Source of the DNA: an uncultured Succinatimonas sp.
GTDB taxonomy: Bacteria; Pseudomonadota; Gammaproteobacteria; Enterobacterales; Succinivibrionaceae
DNA: 25,851 nucleotides
Reading direction: 5' to 3'
NCBI GenBank assembly: GCA_900552905.1
Contig: USBR01000014.1
Location: 1-25,851, forward strand
Shown here: piece after piece, positions 7,330 through 16,574 of the stretch
How positions within the stretch are numbered: position 1 is the first letter of the stretch
How the letters are laid out: the number at the start of each line of letters is the position of its first letter
The notes under the pieces: generated by a model
Databases searched by the model: none
Seen by the model: only the letters and a program-made list of their open reading frames with translations
Told to the model about the DNA's origin: nothing
Position numbers and translations under genes: made by a program

Positions 7330-7794
7330 TCAGTGCTTAGCGCACATCAGATCGGCATGGCATACAACCTTACCGTCAACAGTGGCTACTCCCTTGAAAG
7401 AAGCAATACCGCGTCTTTCCTTTAAGTATTCAACATCAATGACGAGCTGATCGCCAGGTACTACCGGACGCTTAAAACGAGCATTATCGATGGCGGCAAA
7501 ATAATAGAGCTCACCGGGATTGGGCTTACCGACCATGGTAAAGGCTAAAACACCAGTGGCCTGAGCCATAGCTTCTAAAATGAGCACGCCAGGTAATACA
7601 GGCTTACCGGGGAAGTGACCTTGGAAGAACGGCTCATTGAAAGTTACGTTCTTAATAGCCTTTAAGGTCTTGTGCTCATCGCTAATGGTATATTCTAAAA
7701 CACGATCGATCATTAAAAACGGATAACGATGCGGGAGTAAATCCATGATCCCTTCGATATCGATGGTATTAGCTTGTTGTACAGTATCAGTCAC
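7330..7794 (-). CDS. fabZ: 3-hydroxyacyl-ACP dehydratase FabZ
   Basis: FabZ removes water from 3-hydroxyacyl-ACP during fatty acid elongation and competes with LpxA and LpxD for the same substrate, which explains its place among lipid A genes. The 154-residue hot-dog-fold protein carries [11 protein letters not shown], the catalytic His60 in [11 protein letters not shown] and Glu74 in LILEAMAQ. The start is GTG at 7794, preceded by AAGGGGG. It follows lpxD after 10 nt and lpxA follows after 28 nt. Confidence 0.97.
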   Translation of the reverse strand: MTDTVQQANTIDIEGIMDLLPHRYPFLMIDRVLEYTISDEHKTLKAIKNVTFNEPFFQGHFPGKPVLPGVLILEAMAQATGVLAFTMVGKPNPGELYYFAAIDNARFKRPVVPGDQLVIDVEYLKERRGIASFKGVATVDGKVVCHADLMCAKH

Positions 7795-7804
7795 TGATGC
7801 CCCC

Positions 7805-8848
7805 TTAAATTTTATCTTTTTGATCTAATTGCTGCTGCAAAGACTCCACCTTTTCCTCTAAGGAGGTGAGCTTGTGATACATATCGTTGATATGCAGAGT
7901 TCTGGCAGCGGTCAAACGCCATTCCTTATTGGTTTGAGCAGGAATACCGGAAGAGTAAATACCCGGCTTATCAATAGAGCGCATTACCATGCACATGCCA
8001 CTGATAGTAGTACCGTCACAAATGGAAATATGACCATTAAAGACGGAGGTACCACCGATAATGCAATACTTACCGATAGTGACCGAACCTGCAAAAGTAG
8101 TACCGCCAGCAACAGCAGTACCATAACCAATGCGGACGTTGTGAGCAATCTGGCAGAGGTTGTCGATAATGACATTATCCTCAATCACAGTATCGTCTAA
8201 AGCACCACGGTCGATACAGGTGCAAGCACCGATCTCCACGTGATTGCCAATAACAACACGGCCAGTCTGCGGGATCTTAATCCACACGCCACGCTCATTG
8301 GCATAACCAAAGCCGTCGCCACCGATGACAGTACCCGATTGAATCAAGCAATGCTCGCCAATCACACAGTCATGATAAACGCTGACATTAGGATAGAGCT
8401 TAGTGTAGCTACCGATCTTAGCATTAGGGCCAACCACAACATTGGCACCTAATTGTACATTATCGCCGATAACCGCCCCCTTTTGCACATAAGCATGCGG
8501 GGCTAAGCTCACATTCTTGCCTAAAACTGCACCCTCTTCGACAATAGCTGTCGGATGGATAGCTGAGCAAATCTCAGGAGTGGTATCTAAAAGCTGAGCT
8601 ACCTTAGCAAAACCGACATAAGGATCTGTCATTACCAGAGCATTGCCGTGGCAATGCTCGACATCGCTCTCCTTAATGATTACTGCTGAGGCCTTAGAGC
8701 TTGCTAATAGATGGCGATATTTAGGATCAGTTAAGAAGCTAATTTCGCCGACATCGGCAGTCTTCAAATTAGCAACCGCTCTAATCTCAACCTCGCCATC
8801 GCCTATAAGCTTAGCATCAAGCTTTTGGGCAATCTCTTTTAACAGCAT
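7805..8848 (-). CDS. lpxD: UDP-3-O-(3-hydroxyacyl)glucosamine N-acyltransferase
   Basis: LpxD adds the second hydroxyacyl chain, on the 2-amino group, after LpxC deacetylation in lipid A synthesis. The 347 residues compare with 341 in E. coli. An N-terminal uridine-binding domain (1 to about 100) precedes a left-handed beta-helix of hexapeptide repeats (about 100-320) and a short C-terminal helix ([15 protein letters not shown]) with coiled-coil character. The catalytic His236 lies in QIAHNVRIG. The ATG overlaps the skp stop codon (TAATG), so the two are translationally coupled. Confidence 0.97.
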   Translation of the reverse strand: MLLKEIAQKLDAKLIGDGEVEIRAVANLKTADVGEISFLTDPKYRHLLASSKASAVIIKESDVEHCHGNALVMTDPYVGFAKVAQLLDTTPEICSAIHPTAIVEEGAVLGKNVSLAPHAYVQKGAVIGDNVQLGANVVVGPNAKIGSYTKLYPNVSVYHDCVIGEHCLIQSGTVIGGDGFGYANERGVWIKIPQTGRVVIGNHVEIGACTCIDRGALDDTVIEDNVIIDNLCQIAHNVRIGYGTAVAGGTTFAGSVTIGKYCIIGGTSVFNGHISICDGTTISGMCMVMRSIDKPGIYSSGIPAQTNKEWRLTAARTLHINDMYHKLTSLEEKVESLQQQLDQKDKI

Positions 8849-9393
8849 TACTTCTTACCTTTATTGCCATTGTTGGTATTCTTCATATTCTTAACGCGGG
8901 CAATAACCTCAGAGGAAATATCGGCAGCGTTAGTGGCATAGGCTACAGCCTCACCGCGTAAAACTAACTGTAAACCGCGCTCTTTAGCAATAGTATCGAT
9001 AGCTTTCTGTACTAAACTACCAAGCTTAATGTTCTCTTGCTGAACGCGCTTGCGCTGATCTTCCTGTAAGGCCTGAGCCTTTAACTGATAATCAGCACGC
9101 ATCTGAGCTAACTTTCTCTGAGCTTCGATCTTCTTATCTTCGCTAAGCTTAGACATGCTAGCGTCGATCTTCTGAGCTTCCTGCTCGATCTTGACTAATT
9201 CCTGCTGACGCGGAGCAAATTCTTTCTGTAAAGCTTCAGTGGCAGCCTTAGACTGCGGGATCTCGTTCATTATATAGGGGATATTGACAGCAGCGATGCT
9301 GAGAGATTGAGCCTTGCTGTCGTTAGAGGCGGCATAGGCATTAACACTGACTAAAGCAGATAAAACAGAAGCTAAAACTAATTTCTTTAACAT
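8848..9393 (-). CDS. skp: Periplasmic OmpH/Skp-family chaperone
   Basis: Skp is a trimeric periplasmic chaperone that holds unfolded outer-membrane proteins on the way to the BAM complex. The 181-residue precursor has a signal peptide (1 to about 22, ending AYA before ASND). A long charged, Gln/Lys/Glu-rich helical segment (about 55-125) would form the tentacles. E. coli Skp is 161 residues, and the extra length is partly a basic, Asn-rich C-terminus (NTNNGNKGKK). It lies directly after bamA, 21 nt downstream, with GGAG before the ATG. Confidence 0.93.
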   Translation of the reverse strand: MLKKLVLASVLSALVSVNAYAASNDSKAQSLSIAAVNIPYIMNEIPQSKAATEALQKEFAPRQQELVKIEQEAQKIDASMSKLSEDKKIEAQRKLAQMRADYQLKAQALQEDQRKRVQQENIKLGSLVQKAIDTIAKERGLQLVLRGEAVAYATNAADISSEVIARVKNMKNTNNGNKGKK

Positions 9394-9414
9394 TTTTTTA
9401 TTTTCTCCGACTAA

Positions 9415-11814
9415 TTAGAAGGTACTGCCGATATTGAAATTGAAGGTCTGAGTGCTGTCACCATCACGCTCTTTAATAGCTTTTGATAATGAGAAGGACA
9501 TCGGACCAATCGGCGAAATCCAAACTAAAGACACACCTGCTGAGGCGCGATAATCACTAGCTTTAGAATAATCGTGGGAGTAAACATCACCATTAGTATC
9601 CCAAAGACAACCGGCATCAAAGAAGAGTGAAGTACGCACTTGATTCTTATATGCCTCAGCGATAAATGGAGCTGGCATAAAGAACTCTAAGGAGCCTGTC
9701 CAGAAGGCGTTACCACCCACAGCAGAATCTGATGCATAAGTAGAGCCGTCGGCCTTATAGTAAAGAGCACGCGGACCTACAGAGTTATGATCAAAACCAC
9801 GTAACCATTCAGAGCTACCTAAATAGAAGTTCTCGAAGAACGGTAAGACCTGATCATAACCATGCTTAGTGCCATAACCATCACCATAACCGACCTTACC
9901 ACGAGCTGCGAATACGAAATTGTGGAAAGAATCGATCGGGAAGTAATGATAGGTCTCAGCAGTAAGCTTATAGAATTGCAGATCAGAGCTTGGAACTGAA
10001 GCATCGATCTTAAAGACCTGACGATTACCATCAGTCGGGAAGACGGATCTATCTAAGCTATTGTGAGTGAGGGTAATGCCGGCTTTATAGTTAATATAAT
10101 CACCCTGACGACCACCATCACCAAAGCGCTCCCAGAAGTACTGAGCCTGCTCAAAGTATTGACCATGACTTTCAATTTCATTGCGCTCAATACCTAAGGA
10201 ATAATTGATAGACCAAGTTTCAGAAATAGGATAACCGGTATTGACATAGAAACCGATGGTGTCATTGTTATAATCGACAACATCACCATCATCATCGGCC
10301 TCATAGGCATCATAGAAGACACGCGCACCTAAGCTGACATTATCGACAGTATAGTAAGGATCGGTATAACCTAATTCCATGTGCTTACGATAATCGTTTT
10401 CATAAGCGGAAATCACACCGCGAGTACCCCAACCAAAGAGATTGCTCTGAGAGATACTAGCCTGTAATAATAAACCTGAATCTGTACCAAAGCCCACACC
10501 ACCGGCAATAGCGCCAGTTGGCTGTTCTTTGACATTGACATTGAGATTGACAGTATCGGCGGTAGTACCAGCCTTTTGCTGTGTGATATCGACAGTCTCA
10601 AAATAACCGGTACGATTTAAACGAGCCTTAGAGAGCTCGACTGCCTCAGAGGATAACCAGCTACCATCCATCTGACGGATTTCACGACGAATAACGGTAT
10701 CGTTAGTGGTGGTATTACCGGTGACGCTTACCTGTGAGACATAAACGCGAGAGCCTGGCTCAACATTGAACTGTACATCGACAGTCTTATCCTGATCATT
10801 GAAGATAGGATAGGCTTTGACGTTAGAATTGGCATAACCAAATTTACCTAAAACGTCTTTCAAAGCTTTTTCCGTGTCGCTGACTTCTCTTTGATTGTAT
10901 ATTTCGCCACTTTCAATAGCGATAGCCTGCTCTAAAGCCTCGCCATACTTTAAGGTATTGCCGCGCAACTCAGTCTTATTGACGGTATACTGCTCACCTT
11001 CATTGATAGCGATGGTCAAATAGATACCCTTACGATCGGGGGTCATCTCCACAGAGGTCGATTCAATCTTAAAGTTGACATAACCTCTATCCATATAATA
11101 AGAGCGCAGTGACTCTAAATCAGCGCGGAATTTAGTGGAATCGTACTTCTGTGAGGCGGTGAAATTCCACCACGGCACGTCATCGCGTAAATCCATCTGC
11201 GCTAAGAGCACATCTTCATCAAAGGCCTTATTACCGACAATATTGATCTGCTTAATTTCAGCAGCTACACCCTCGGTGAACTCAAACTTAACATTAGCGC
11301 GATTACGCGGTAAATTATTGATGACGACATTCACCCGGGCCTGATACATACCGGCGCTGTGATAGAAATCCTCTAAGGATTGTTTGATCTGCTCTAGACG
11401 CTCAACATTGAGAGGTTCACCTGAACGTAAGCCCTGATCCTCGACAACTTTTCTTAAATTGTCGCTAGCCATCTGTGAATTACCCGAAAAATCGACCTCA
11501 CCGATGGTCGGTCTTTCAACTACATTCACAATGAAGGTATTGCCATCCATAGCCAAAGAAACGTTATCAAAATCGCCGGTAGCATATAACTGTTTCATCG
11601 CTAAAGCGGTATTTTCCGGGGTTACGACATCGCCTTCACGAATAGGTAAAGCTAATAAAACGGCACCCTTAGCAATACGGTTTAAACCACGGATCTGAAT
11701 ATTATCGACTACAGCTCCAGTAGTAGCCTGCGCCGAGGAAGCTATGACCATGCTCATACTTAAAAATAAAGCACTGAACATTGCCGTATTTTTCTTTAAG
11801 CTTAGATGTTTCAT
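9415..11814 (-). CDS. bamA: Outer membrane protein assembly factor BamA
   Basis: BamA is the essential Omp85 core of the beta-barrel assembly machine. A signal peptide (about 1-30, ending SAQA) is followed by five POTRA domains (about 35-420) and a 16-strand outer-membrane barrel to the C-terminal Phe (FNFNIGSTF). The lid-loop motif is present as WLRGFD with following GPRALY, matching the conserved VRGF/Y. I place the start at ATG 11814 (799 residues; E. coli 810) because the signal peptide begins there. The longest frame opens at TTG 11838 and would add eight residues unlike a signal peptide. One predicted barrel loop is strongly acidic (EADDDGDVVDYNNDT). The rseP stop lies 30 nt upstream. 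Confidence 0.96.
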   Translation of the reverse strand: MKHLSLKKNTAMFSALFLSMSMVIASSAQATTGAVVDNIQIRGLNRIAKGAVLLALPIREGDVVTPENTALAMKQLYATGDFDNVSLAMDGNTFIVNVVERPTIGEVDFSGNSQMASDNLRKVVEDQGLRSGEPLNVERLEQIKQSLEDFYHSAGMYQARVNVVINNLPRNRANVKFEFTEGVAAEIKQINIVGNKAFDEDVLLAQMDLRDDVPWWNFTASQKYDSTKFRADLESLRSYYMDRGYVNFKIESTSVEMTPDRKGIYLTIAINEGEQYTVNKTELRGNTLKYGEALEQAIAIESGEIYNQREVSDTEKALKDVLGKFGYANSNVKAYPIFNDQDKTVDVQFNVEPGSRVYVSQVSVTGNTTTNDTVIRREIRQMDGSWLSSEAVELSKARLNRTGYFETVDITQQKAGTTADTVNLNVNVKEQPTGAIAGGVGFGTDSGLLLQASISQSNLFGWGTRGVISAYENDYRKHMELGYTDPYYTVDNVSLGARVFYDAYEADDDGDVVDYNNDTIGFYVNTGYPISETWSINYSLGIERNEIESHGQYFEQAQYFWERFGDGGRQGDYINYKAGITLTHNSLDRSVFPTDGNRQVFKIDASVPSSDLQFYKLTAETYHYFPIDSFHNFVFAARGKVGYGDGYGTKHGYDQVLPFFENFYLGSSEWLRGFDHNSVGPRALYYKADGSTYASDSAVGGNAFWTGSLEFFMPAPFIAEAYKNQVRTSLFFDAGCLWDTNGDVYSHDYSKASDYRASAGVSLVWISPIGPMSFSLSKAIKERDGDSTQTFNFNIGSTF

Positions 11815-11844
11815 CTTAAATGTACCCAAAAAAAACAAACCGTT

Positions 11845-13197
11845 TTATAAAGCCCTTATATCATTGAAAACAGCAAAGGCCATTAACATAATTAGTAGCG
11901 TAACACTTATAGAGGTTAGCAAGCGCTGCATCTTCTCTGATGGCGGCCTATGCATTATAGCCTCATAGACTAAAAATAATAACTGTCCCCCATCTAAAAC
12001 GGGGATCGGTAATAAATTAAAGATACCTAAGTTTACACTAATCGCGGCTAAAAAACTTATAAAGTATATTATACCGATATCGGCGCTCTCACTTGCACCC
12101 CGCGCTAAGGCAATAGGACCTGAAACATTTTCAGTAGAAATGGCACCACTAATGGTCTTGCTAGTTAAAACGACCACGAGTTTACTCATATTATAAGTAT
12201 CGCCTAAAGCCTTAAGCATGGCTTCAAAAGGCCCATATTGGACCTCATAATAAAGACCAGGAATAGGATCTACGCTCACACCCACACCAATAAAAGGCAC
12301 AGTCTTATCTTTCTTTTCAATATAGCGCGTCTGCGGGATCACATAAGTAGAATAAATCTTACCCTCACGCTTCACCGCTAAATTAAGGCTAGCACCATTT
12401 GAAGCTAAAATGCTGTCAGAGACGCGGTACCATGACTGCATCTTCTGCCCATTGACCTCAACAATACTGTCACCTTCACGAATACCGGCGGCATAAGCTG
12501 CACCCTTAGGATCGACATAAGTTAAGACATTGTTAATCGTGCCATTACAAGGTCTAAGACCTAAGAGCTCTAAAGGATTTTGGCTAGGTCTAATATCATA
12601 AGAGCGTAAATTTAAATTTAAATTACGCGTAGCGCCTTCACCTAAATCGCCTTTAACCCTAACCTCAACTGGGGTGCTTTGTGCGGCTTTTGCGATAAAA
12701 TCATAGGTAACCTCTGACCACGAGCGAACCTCTTCCCCATCTATAGACTCAATTAGATCATAGGGCGCAAACTCAGCTTCGGCGGCGAGAGAATGCGGGA
12801 TGACATCGCCTACTACTGGCTTTAGAGTTTGAATACCGCAGATATTGACAATGGTATAGATAATGACCGCTAAAACAATATTACAAATTGGTCCTGCGGC
12901 AATGACTGCGGCCTTTTGAGCTACTGATTTAGATTGAAAAGATTCAGGAGAATTTTTAACACCGCTTTCATTCTCATCGAGCATTTTGACATAACCGCCT
13001 AAAAGAATAGCTGAAAACGCATATTCACAGCCATTCTTACCGGTATGCTTAAACAAAAGCGGGCCAAAACCTAGAGAAAAGCGCAAGACTTTAATTCCGC
13101 ACAGACGGGCCACCGCAAAATGGCCCCACTCATGCACAGAGACTAAAATGCCTAAGCTTATAAAAAAGAGCAGCAGATCCCAAAGAAAACTAAACAT
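11845..13197 (-). CDS. rseP: Intramembrane site-2 protease RseP
   Basis: RseP cuts the anti-sigma factor RseA inside the membrane after DegS, releasing sigma-E in the envelope stress response, and also clears signal peptide remnants. The length of 450 equals E. coli. The zinc motif HEWGH (22-26) lies in the first membrane helix, two PDZ domains occupy the periplasmic middle (about 110-300), and the second metal motif NLLPIPVLDGG is near the C-terminus. The ATG overlaps the dxr stop (TAATG). Its place just before bamA and skp links stress sensing with barrel assembly. Confidence 0.96.
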   Translation of the reverse strand: MFSFLWDLLLFFISLGILVSVHEWGHFAVARLCGIKVLRFSLGFGPLLFKHTGKNGCEYAFSAILLGGYVKMLDENESGVKNSPESFQSKSVAQKAAVIAAGPICNIVLAVIIYTIVNICGIQTLKPVVGDVIPHSLAAEAEFAPYDLIESIDGEEVRSWSEVTYDFIAKAAQSTPVEVRVKGDLGEGATRNLNLNLRSYDIRPSQNPLELLGLRPCNGTINNVLTYVDPKGAAYAAGIREGDSIVEVNGQKMQSWYRVSDSILASNGASLNLAVKREGKIYSTYVIPQTRYIEKKDKTVPFIGVGVSVDPIPGLYYEVQYGPFEAMLKALGDTYNMSKLVVVLTSKTISGAISTENVSGPIALARGASESADIGIIYFISFLAAISVNLGIFNLLPIPVLDGGQLLFLVYEAIMHRPPSEKMQRLLTSISVTLLIMLMAFAVFNDIRAL

Positions 13198-14387
13198 TAA
13201 AGCTCCGCAATCTGCTTACGTGCACACGCGCGCGCTAGGCGATCTAATTCAAAGACCGCATCTAAAGAGGTGATATCAAAGCGCTCTGTAGCCTCTAAAC
13301 TCTGTGCCACCACCTGCGCGATATCTAAATAGCTAATTCGGCCATTGAGGAAATTAGCTACAGCGACTTCATTGGCAGCATTGAGAATAATGGTTGCAGC
13401 TTGTCCTTCATGGCAAGCATCGATAGCAAGCTTTAAGCACGGATAGCGCTGATAATCAGGGGCCTCAAAGCTCAGGCTTCCATGCTTTAGAAAATCAAAA
13501 CTCTCAGTGCCTGAGACAATGCGCTCAGGGAAACCTAAAGCTACGGCAATGGGAGTCTTCATATCGGGATTGCCAAGCTGTGCCATCACCGCGCCATCAC
13601 AATAACTGACCATAGAGTGCACAATTGACTGCGGGTGGATCAAAACCTCGATATCATCAAAACCGGCATTGAAAAGATGACGGGCCTCAATAAACTCTAA
13701 GCCCTTATTCATCATGGTGGCAGAATCGACTGAGATCTTAGGCCCCATAGACCAATTAGGATGACTTACGGCCATCTGTACGGTCACAGAACCTAATTCA
13801 GAAATAGCCTTAGTTCTAAACGGGCCACCTGAACCTGTCAGTAAAATCTTTTTAACACCATGCTTCTTTAAATCGCAATAACCTAAATCAGCTTGAATTT
13901 CATAAGGTAAGCATTGGAAAATGGCGCTATGCTCGCTATCTACCGGTAAAACTTTAGCATGATGTTTCTTTAACTGCTCAAAGAATAAAGAGCCTGACAT
14001 CACCAAGGCTTCTTTATTAGCTAAGGCGATAATACAACCAGTCTTGACCGCGGCCATGATAGGCTTTAGGCCAGCTGCGCCCACAATCGCGGCAACGACA
14101 ATCGGAGCCTCGCCATCAGCGGCGATTTCGACAATGCCCTCATCCCCAGCTAGAACCTCAGCATAGAGCCGCTCATCTTGCAGACGGCGTTTGAGTACGG
14201 CGGCAGCCTCAGGCTTAGCCATAGCCACACGCTGTGGATGAAATTCACGGACAATCTCCACCATCTTTTCTACCGAGACGGAGGCCACAGCTGCATGTAA
14301 GGAAAATTCCTCGGGATGTAGTCTTAAAACCTCAAGAGTACTGCTGCCGATAGATCCGGTAGCTCCAAGCAACGTAATCTTGCGCAT
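13197..14387 (-). CDS. dxr: 1-deoxy-D-xylulose 5-phosphate reductoisomerase
   Basis: Dxr converts 1-deoxy-D-xylulose 5-phosphate to 2-C-methyl-D-erythritol 4-phosphate with NADPH, the committed step of the MEP isoprenoid pathway that feeds UppS. The 396 residues compare with 398 in E. coli. The NADPH-binding LLGATGSIGSS (4-14), the metal-binding VDSEHSA and SVDSATMMNKGLE, and the downstream GNPDMKTPIA are present. The ATG follows the cdsA stop with no spacer (TAAATG). It lies between cdsA and rseP, not before uppS as in E. coli. Confidence 0.97.
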   Translation of the reverse strand: MRKITLLGATGSIGSSTLEVLRLHPEEFSLHAAVASVSVEKMVEIVREFHPQRVAMAKPEAAAVLKRRLQDERLYAEVLAGDEGIVEIAADGEAPIVVAAIVGAAGLKPIMAAVKTGCIIALANKEALVMSGSLFFEQLKKHHAKVLPVDSEHSAIFQCLPYEIQADLGYCDLKKHGVKKILLTGSGGPFRTKAISELGSVTVQMAVSHPNWSMGPKISVDSATMMNKGLEFIEARHLFNAGFDDIEVLIHPQSIVHSMVSYCDGAVMAQLGNPDMKTPIAVALGFPERIVSGTESFDFLKHGSLSFEAPDYQRYPCLKLAIDACHEGQAATIILNAANEVAVANFLNGRISYLDIAQVVAQSLEATERFDITSLDAVFELDRLARACARKQIAEL

Positions 14388-15248
14388 TTAGAATAAATCT
14401 CCACTTATAAGCATACTTACAGTCAGAAACATCGGAATGGCTGCTAATTGTGAATCGATACGGTCAAGCATACCGCCGTGACCGGGGAAAATCTTACCAC
14501 TATCCTTAATATTGACGAGACGCTTTAACATACTCTCAACAAGATCGCCTACGACGGAGAAGACTATACACAGAGGAGCTGCAATGAGGAGTGACACTAA
14601 ATCCTTACCATAATCGCCAAAGAGACCAAATTTTACAAAGATGATCATGGCCACTAAGGCTGTAAGAAGACCACCGGCTAAACCTTCCATGGTCTTTTTC
14701 GGGCTCACGCGCGGTAACATCGGGGTTTTGCCTAAGAAACGACCGGTGAAATAAGCACCACTGTCAGCACACCAGACTAAAGCCATGACAGCTAAGACTA
14801 AATAGGCACCTACGAGGGGATCTTCTTGATAATGGTGAGATCTTAAGACGAGCAGGCCCGCTAAGAACGGCAAGAGCATGAGCAGGCCTAAGATAGTATT
14901 GACGACTTTATATTGATGCCAAGCAATATCATGCGGATACTTAATCAATAAGGGTAAGGACGTAATCCACACTATGAGGCCTGAGGCAATGACATATTTA
15001 ACTGTTGCAGGAACAGCTTGCTCTATATATAAACCCGGAGGGGCCATAAAGAATAAAGCACTAGCGGCCACCATAGCTAAAGCGGTAAAAGGTAACTTTG
15101 ATTTGTAACCTAAAAGCGGTCCCATTTCATAAGCGCCGACCATGTAGATGAACAAAGCGCCGATAGTGAAAATGGGATAAGAGGCGATAAATAACCAGGC
15201 TAAAACCGCTGCGATCAAGATGACGCCGGTGATTATTCTAGTTAGCAT
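14388..15248 (-). CDS. cdsA: Phosphatidate cytidylyltransferase
   Basis: CdsA makes CDP-diacylglycerol from phosphatidate and CTP, the branch point for all membrane phospholipids. The 286-residue polytopic inner-membrane protein has about eight hydrophobic segments and the full C-terminal family signature, SMLKR, then KDSGKIFPGHGGMLDRID. Its start overlaps the uppS stop by 7 nt, indicating coupled translation. Confidence 0.96.
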   Translation of the reverse strand: MLTRIITGVILIAAVLAWLFIASYPIFTIGALFIYMVGAYEMGPLLGYKSKLPFTALAMVAASALFFMAPPGLYIEQAVPATVKYVIASGLIVWITSLPLLIKYPHDIAWHQYKVVNTILGLLMLLPFLAGLLVLRSHHYQEDPLVGAYLVLAVMALVWCADSGAYFTGRFLGKTPMLPRVSPKKTMEGLAGGLLTALVAMIIFVKFGLFGDYGKDLVSLLIAAPLCIVFSVVGDLVESMLKRLVNIKDSGKIFPGHGGMLDRIDSQLAAIPMFLTVSMLISGDLF

Positions 15249-15994
15249 GAACTGTCCTTATGTTGAATTTGTGCAGAAGTCATACCAAAGCGACGTTCGC
15301 GACGCGCGAAAAAGGCCATAGCCTCATCTAAGTCGGCCTCGGCAAAATCTGGCCACAGCTTATCTACAACGTAAATTTCGCTATAGGAAGCTTGATAGAG
15401 GAGAAAATTACTGAGGCGATACTCTCCACCGGTACGGATGAGTAAATCGACATCATCAGAAACCATCAGATGCTCTTTAAAGACCGCTTCGTTTACCTCT
15501 TCAGCTTTAAGAGTACCCGCAACAATTTTCTCATGTATTTTATGACTAGCCTGCAAAATGTCCCAGCGCCCGCCATAATTAGCGGCAATATTGAGCTCCA
15601 TAGTGCTACCTGCGGAGGTCTCAGTTTCAACATGGGCAATGGCACGTTGCAGACTTTCGGAAAAACGGCTGACATCCCCCACAATGCGGGTTTTAATCCC
15701 ATTTTCCTTAAGTGATTTGCATTCTTTTTTAAGTGAACTGGCAAATAGCGTCATCAGGGCCTGAACCTCGTATGCCGGGCGTTTCCAGTTTTCGCTAGAA
15801 AAAGCAAAGAGGGTCAAAACTTTGATGCCACAGGAGGCGGCATATTTAATGATGCGTTCTACGGCTATAGCACCGCGTTGATGACCACGGACGCGGTTGA
15901 GTCCCTGATTTTGAGCCCAACGTCCGTTTCCATCCATGATGATTGCCAGATGGCGGGGTACCATTACGGATCCCGCCTGTGAGATCTTATCCAT
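15242..15994 (-). CDS. uppS: Ditrans,polycis-undecaprenyl-diphosphate synthase
   Basis: UppS extends farnesyl diphosphate with eight isopentenyl units to make the C55 lipid carrier of peptidoglycan and O-antigen. The motif AIIMDGNGRWA (18-28, with Asp21), FSSENWKRP, NIAANYGGRWD and the C-terminal RTGGEYRLSNFLL are all conserved. The longest frame (250 residues; E. coli 253) starts at ATG 15994, where no purine-rich ribosome site is seen and the spacer is instead pyrimidine-rich (TCTCCTCC). An ATG at 15964 has GGCGGG 7 nt upstream and would give 240 residues with the catalytic domain intact, so the true start is uncertain. Confidence 0.96.
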   Translation of the reverse strand: MDKISQAGSVMVPRHLAIIMDGNGRWAQNQGLNRVRGHQRGAIAVERIIKYAASCGIKVLTLFAFSSENWKRPAYEVQALMTLFASSLKKECKSLKENGIKTRIVGDVSRFSESLQRAIAHVETETSAGSTMELNIAANYGGRWDILQASHKIHEKIVAGTLKAEEVNEAVFKEHLMVSDDVDLLIRTGGEYRLSNFLLYQASYSEIYVVDKLWPDFAEADLDEAMAFFARRERRFGMTSAQIQHKDSSC

Positions 15995-16004
15995 TAGGAG
16001 GAGA

Positions 16005-16562
16005 TTAGATTTCCATGAGTTCTTTCTGCTTGGCAGCTAAGACGTCTTCAGTCTTCTTAACACAAGCATCAGTCATCTTCTGGATCTGCTCCTCACCACG
16101 ACGCTGATCGTCCTCAGAGATCTCCTTGTTCTTCTGCAGCTCTTTGAGATCTGCATTAGCGTCACGACGAATATTGCGGATTTCGACCTTAGTCTGCTCC
16201 ACTTCGCCCTTAACGATCTTAACTAAATCCTTACGACGCTCCTCAGTTAACGGAGGTAAAGGAACACGGATCTCGGTGCCGGCGACGACTGGATTTAAGC
16301 CTAAATCAGACTTCTGAATAGCGCGCTCAACATCTTTGATAGCGTTACGGTCAAAAACAGACAGCTTTAAGGTACGGGCATCCTCAACGGTGATGGAGGC
16401 AACCTGACGTAAAGGGGTCAGGGCACCGTAGTAATCAACCATGATCGGATCTAAAAGACCTGGCTGAGCACGACCGGTACGGATTTTAGCTAAACGGTTG
16501 TCTAAGGCCACAAGAGCCTTATTCATACGGTTTTCAGCATCTGTTTTGATTTCGTTTAACAT
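16005..16562 (-). CDS. frr: Ribosome recycling factor
   Basis: RRF splits post-termination ribosomes together with EF-G. The length of 185 equals E. coli. The protein is the expected all-charged, L-shaped three-helix bundle plus alpha/beta domain, with [13 protein letters not shown] and the C-terminal [14 protein letters not shown] region typical of the family. AAGGAA lies before the ATG. It is 12 nt after pyrH and 10 nt before uppS. Confidence 0.97.
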   Translation of the reverse strand: MLNEIKTDAENRMNKALVALDNRLAKIRTGRAQPGLLDPIMVDYYGALTPLRQVASITVEDARTLKLSVFDRNAIKDVERAIQKSDLGLNPVVAGTEIRVPLPPLTEERRKDLVKIVKGEVEQTKVEIRNIRRDANADLKELQKNKEISEDDQRRGEEQIQKMTDACVKKTEDVLAAKQKELMEI

Positions 16563-16574
16563 AGGCTTTTTTCC

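Noticed and set aside
7874..8452. Plus-strand frames of 70-108 codons opposite lpxD, rich in Thr and Asn repeats
   Set aside because: They mirror the hexapeptide-repeat codons of lpxD on the other strand, lack ribosome sites and resemble no protein.
11815..11838. TTG start for BamA eight codons upstream
   Set aside because: It would place MFFLGTFK before an otherwise well-formed signal peptide starting MKHLSLKK.
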